Positions 61,415 to 64,000 of a stretch of 64,000 nt of DNA are shown piece by piece. Position 1 is the first letter of the stretch, and each line of letters begins with the position of its first letter. The position numbers and the translations under genes are program-made. Source of the DNA: CAJQQY01 sp045106765 (GTDB lineage Bacteria; Bacteroidota; Bacteroidia; Chitinophagales; Saprospiraceae); contig JBGCFD010000072.1 of the NCBI GenBank assembly GCA_045106765.1, positions 26,472 through 90,471 of the forward strand, given 5' to 3'. Under the pieces are notes generated by a model. That model ran no database searches, was not told the DNA's origin, and was given only the letters and a program-made list of their open reading frames with translations.

Positions 61415-61957
61415 ATGAAAAAAATCTTAGCCATTGGTGCTAGTAATAGCAAGCAGTCTATCAATAAAAAATTAGCGATATACGTTGCCAATAAAATTGA
61501 AAATGCAACAATCAATATAGCAGATTTAAACGAGTTGACGCTTCCTCTTTATAGCCCTGATGTGGAAGCCAAAAATGGAATTCCAAATAATGCTTTAAAG
61601 TTTAGAGCGATGATTGATGATTCAGATGCGATTGTTTTATCTTTGGCAGAATACAATGGAATGATAACTACTGCTTTTAAAAATATTTGGGATTGGAGTT
61701 CGAGAGTCGATATGAAAATTTGGAAAAATAAACCCATGTTTTTGATGGCTGCTTCTCCAGGAGGAAGAGGTGGAGTAAATGCATTAAAAGTCACCAAAAA
61801 ATTATTGCCTCACTTTGGAGGGAATGTAATTACTGATTTTTCCTTACCGCTCTTTTTTCAAAACTTCTCAGAAGAGGGGATTAAAGATGAAAATTTAAAC
61901 AACGATCTAATTAATAAAATTAATTTATTTCAAAATTCTTTAAATCACATTAAATGA
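61415..61957 (+). CDS. NADPH-dependent FMN reductase family flavoprotein
   Basis: About 180 residues of flavodoxin-like fold. The start at 61415 is chosen because it begins MKKILAIGASNSKQSINKKLA, with the FMN phosphate loop (GASNSKQSIN) at the N-terminus; a TTG two codons earlier is also in frame. Conserved LAEYNGMITTAFKNIWDW and MAASPGGRGGVNAL fit the FMN_red family, which reduces quinones, azo compounds or metals using NADPH. It overlaps the DoxX gene by 4 bases. Confidence 0.9.
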   Translation: MKKILAIGASNSKQSINKKLAIYVANKIENATINIADLNELTLPLYSPDVEAKNGIPNNALKFRAMIDDSDAIVLSLAEYNGMITTAFKNIWDWSSRVDMKIWKNKPMFLMAASPGGRGGVNALKVTKKLLPHFGGNVITDFSLPLFFQNFSEEGIKDENLNNDLINKINLFQNSLNHIK

Positions 61958-62307
61958 AAAGTCAAAAGTATATTTATTGGGTTAGTACTGGATTATTAAC
62001 TGTCATTATGTTATTCTCCGCAAGTATGTACATTTTTAATTATGAAGAAATTACTAAAGCGTTTGAAGGATTAGGTTATCCAACTTATATCATTTATCCA
62101 TTAGCAATTGCAAAATTATTAGGACTAGTAGCCATATGGACAAAACTATCAAAGACATTAACTGAATGGGCTTATGCTGGTTTTTTCTTTGATACGGTAT
62201 TAGCTTGTTCTGCTCACCTCATGGTCGATGATGGTCAATTTTCACCTTCACTTGTAGCTATGATTTTAGTATTGACTTCTTATTCTTTTTATAAAAAATT
62301 ATACTAG
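61954..62307 (+). CDS. DoxX-family membrane protein
   Basis: A 117-residue protein with four TM segments (about 8-28, 44-63, 70-90 and 95-114). It fits DoxX/DoxD-like proteins: IIYPLAIAKLLGLVAIWTKL, TEWAYAGFFFDTVLACSAHL. Start codon overlaps the reductase stop (ATGA), so translation is coupled. Members of this family are part of quinone/thiosulphate or redox-stress complexes; with the FMN reductase this suggests a shared quinone task. Confidence 0.85.
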   Translation: MKSQKYIYWVSTGLLTVIMLFSASMYIFNYEEITKAFEGLGYPTYIIYPLAIAKLLGLVAIWTKLSKTLTEWAYAGFFFDTVLACSAHLMVDDGQFSPSLVAMILVLTSYSFYKKLY

Positions 62308-62330
62308 AGACAGCTTTTTAATCAAAAAAG

Positions 62331-62364
62331 AATCCTCAATCGAATTTTCAGTTGAGGATTTTTT
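62331..62364. terminator. Bidirectional terminator
   Basis: AATCCTCAA (62331-62339) pairs perfectly with TTGAGGATT (62352-62360), flanked by A-run (from 62324) and TTTT. It ends the DoxX operon; a further 76 bases separate it from the stop of the convergent cytidylate kinase gene. Confidence 0.8.
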
Positions 62365-62440
62365 CTGGAAAAAACTTAACCAATTTTTGCATATTGTCTT
62401 TTGTATTCTGAAAAGAAATCATTCGTTGTGTTTTTTCATC

Positions 62441-63814
62441 TTATGATTTATTTTTTCTTTTCGTTCTAACTTTTTTCTTTTTCACTTCAGTTGAAGTTTC
62501 ACTTGTAGATTTTGGTTGAACTTTTTTTGGCGTCTTTGGAGTAGGTTTATTCGTTTTCTTTTTAGTAGTTGGAGTAGATTTAGTTTTCTGTTGAACTACT
62601 TTTTTAGCAGACTGCTTTGTTTCTCGTTTAGGAGCTGTTTTCTTTTTTCTTTCCACAGGTTTTTCCTCCGTTTGAATTTTTAGAAAACTTTGTTGTGCTG
62701 AATTTTGATTTTTAGGATTAGGTTGATTAGTTCTTTTTTGTGGATTTGGTTTAGTGTTTTGAGTAGTTGTTTTTTTATTGGGCTGATTTTGATTAGTATT
62801 TTTTTGCGCTACTTTTGGTTTATTAGAAGCAGGTTGATTCGTTCTTTTTTGTGGATTTGGTTTAGTGTTTTGATTAGTTGTTTTTTTATTGGGTTGGTTT
62901 TGATTAGCATTTTTCTGTGCTACTCTTTGCTTGTTAGAAGTAGGTTGATTAGTTCTTTTTTGCGTATTTGGTTTGGTCTTTTGAGCAACTGGTTTTTTAT
63001 TAGTTTGATTTTGCGTTGTACTTTTTTTAGTGCTTTTTTGATTTTTAGAGATAGGTTGATTAGCACTTTTTGAAGCGGTTAGTCTAGTGGTTTTCTGAGG
63101 TTTAGGTTTTGATGAGACTATTTTTTTATCAACAACTGAAAGTCTTCTAACCCTCTCAGTTGATAATCCTAAAACCATTGCCAATTGTTCTTTCTGAGTA
63201 ATGTTTGAGTTGTCAATTAAAACTGCTTCGTTGGCTTTTTTTAGAGGACTATCTTTTCTAGTTGAGTCTATATGATCTCGTTCACGCAAGTTGTCTTTGA
63301 TTGATTTTATGCTTACTTTTTGCCCTTTTTTTATTAGTTCATCATATCGACGATTGACTCGAACTTCTTCGTCTGCGGTCAAAAATATTTTTAATTCAGC
63401 TTTTGGAAAAACGACAGTTCCAATATCTCGACCTTCCATCACGATGCCTTTGAGTTTACCCATTTCTATTTGTTGCTTGACGACCATTTTTCGAACGGTA
63501 CTGATCGCAGCCACATGACTTACATTTTTGGAAACAAACATTTTGCGGATGACATCTTCTACATCTTTTCCGTTCAAGTAGGTACGATTTCCACCGACAG
63601 TATTTTTAAAAGTAATATTAATTCTTTTGAGTGCTTTTTCCATTTCAGCAGTCTTTTGGATGTTGACTCTATTTTCCAAAAAGTAAAATGTGACTGCTCG
63701 ATACATTGCGCCGGTGTCGATGTATCCATAATTTAATTCGTTAGCCAATGCTTTTGCAAGGGTAGATTTTCCGCAGGCAGAATGCCCATCTATGGTGATT
63801 ATTATTTTTTTCAA
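62441..63814 (-). CDS. cmk: Cytidylate kinase with a 230-residue basic, repetitive C-terminal extension
   Basis: A 457-residue protein. Residues 1-225 form a complete (d)CMP kinase: P-loop GHSACGKSTLAKALA, YIDTGAMYRAVTFYFL, VMEGRDIGTVVFP, LIDNSNIT end. It makes CDP/dCDP from CMP/dCMP and ATP. Normal enzymes end near here. The remaining 230 residues are low-complexity and rich in Lys, Gln, Asn, Thr and Pro, strongly basic, ending KKKKVRTKRKNKS. They include three tandem 37-residue units (62702-63034; VAQK..NQNQPNKKTT..N start). No membrane or signal. The tail suggests binding to nucleic acid or ribosomes, as a guess. Codon bias matches the kinase, so it is not a frame artefact. Confidence 0.93.
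   Translation of the reverse strand: MKKIIITIDGHSACGKSTLAKALANELNYGYIDTGAMYRAVTFYFLENRVNIQKTAEMEKALKRINITFKNTVGGNRTYLNGKDVEDVIRKMFVSKNVSHVAAISTVRKMVVKQQIEMGKLKGIVMEGRDIGTVVFPKAELKIFLTADEEVRVNRRYDELIKKGQKVSIKSIKDNLRERDHIDSTRKDSPLKKANEAVLIDNSNITQKEQLAMVLGLSTERVRRLSVVDKKIVSSKPKPQKTTRLTASKSANQPISKNQKSTKKSTTQNQTNKKPVAQKTKPNTQKRTNQPTSNKQRVAQKNANQNQPNKKTTNQNTKPNPQKRTNQPASNKPKVAQKNTNQNQPNKKTTTQNTKPNPQKRTNQPNPKNQNSAQQSFLKIQTEEKPVERKKKTAPKRETKQSAKKVVQQKTKSTPTTKKKTNKPTPKTPKKVQPKSTSETSTEVKKKKVRTKRKNKS
62702..63034 (-). repeat. Three tandem 111-bp coding repeats in the cytidylate kinase tail
   Basis: Units at 62924-63034, 62813-62923 and 62702-62812 (each 111 bases, 37 codons). The last two are nearly identical, the first is more diverged. 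Each encodes QKxxNQNQPNKKTT, NTKPNPQKRTNQP and SNK-type segments. Recent in-frame duplication is the simplest origin. Confidence 0.8.
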
Positions 63815-63914
63815 AATTTGGGAGGTTGATTTTATTTAGTGTTTCAAACTTCATAGCGTATTCAATTTTTCTTTTTTCCAAAACAATAAAAAGATGAAGT
63901 TTTATTTTATCACA

Positions 63915-63949
63915 CAAATTTAATATTTACTATCTATTTTTTTCCAAAA
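63915..63949 (-). promoter_or_regulatory. Candidate promoter for cmk
   Basis: On the minus strand TTTGG at about 63945-63949 is followed 22 bases later by TAAATTTG (plus CAAATTTA at 63915-63922), fitting TTTG-N-TAnnTTTG loosely, about 100 bases before the start. Confidence 0.3.
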
Positions 63950-63989
63950 AAAAGACTTACCCGATAGTGTTTTGGAGTAAGTCTTTTTT
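63946..63989 (-). terminator. Terminator beyond cmk, for a gene outside the window
   Basis: AAAAAAGACTTAC pairs perfectly with GTAAGTCTTTTTT across a 16-base loop (63946-63989). No plus-strand gene ends here, so it probably terminates a minus-strand gene that lies beyond base 64000. Confidence 0.6.
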
Positions 63990-64000
63990 ATTCATTTTGG

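Noticed and set aside
62702..63034. Regularly spaced direct repeats, possible CRISPR array
   Set aside because: The 111-base units are in frame in the cytidylate kinase tail, translate to near-identical peptides, and have no short repeat/spacer alternation; no cas genes are near.
1..64000. tRNA, rRNA, riboswitch or integrated phage/IS genes
   Set aside because: I looked for tRNA-like cloverleafs, FMN riboswitch before ribBA, and transposase or integrase motifs and saw none that I could support.

Overview
The window looks like chromosome from a low-G+C member of the Bacteroidota, most likely a Saprospiria- or Chitinophagia-like environmental bacterium; the lineage is inferred. Evidence seen directly: type IX secretion system (T9SS) sorting tails of both type A and type B (CHU_C), PorV-like and PorP/SprF-like outer-membrane proteins, a SusC/SusD pair, a FecI/FecR/TonB-receptor/DUF4249 locus, AT-rich leaders with no obvious Shine-Dalgarno sites, and a few TAnnTTTG-type -7 elements. 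No rRNA, tRNA, CRISPR array, insertion sequence or phage gene was seen.

Layout. 1-5 kb: 5' end of a secreted protein (minus strand, cut by the window edge), a gamma-glutamyltransferase lipoprotein, a small secreted FN3/tail protein, and a minus-strand group (DUF2834-like membrane protein, unknown secreted protein, GNAT acetyltransferase) that runs into the relic of a nucleotide-sugar epimerase gene. 5-16 kb: a susC-susD-peptide:N-glycanase (PNGase F-like, T9SS-exported) operon, divergent from a tricorn-like S41 protease. Together these suggest scavenging of glycoproteins: deglycosylate, import, degrade. 16-19 kb: a stress group (Hsp20, HtrA/DegQ protease, two small unknown proteins). 19-31 kb: agmatinase-family enzyme, LVIVD-repeat T9SS cargo, tandem PorV/PorQ-like proteins, DinB-like protein, RluA pseudouridine synthase, a SprB-repeat adhesin, a two-TM potassium channel, a small cytochrome-like lipoprotein and an orphan PorP/SprF.

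31-43 kb: VTC-domain protein, RibBA (its cyclohydrolase half lacks the zinc cysteines), two GT4 glycosyltransferases, a cupin, then the DUF4249/TonB receptor/FecR/ECF-sigma locus and thymidylate synthase. 43-54 kb: YeiH-type transporter, small membrane proteins, a YARHG lipoprotein, a decayed T9SS tail, an acyltransferase, an alpha/beta hydrolase, a LytS/LytTR two-component pair, and a paralogue of the 2.2-kb FN3/tail protein. 54-64 kb: a 2036-residue M43 metalloprotease-like surface protein with a type B sorting tail, a Crp/Fnr regulator without an ATG start, a membrane protein/FMN reductase/DoxX operon, and a cytidylate kinase carrying a 230-residue basic repetitive tail.

The points most worth a second look are the SusCD/PNGase/tricorn cluster, the Cmk tail, the mini T9SS-tail proteins, the RibBA degeneration, and several families of short intergenic inverted repeats that act as terminators or supply stop codons.
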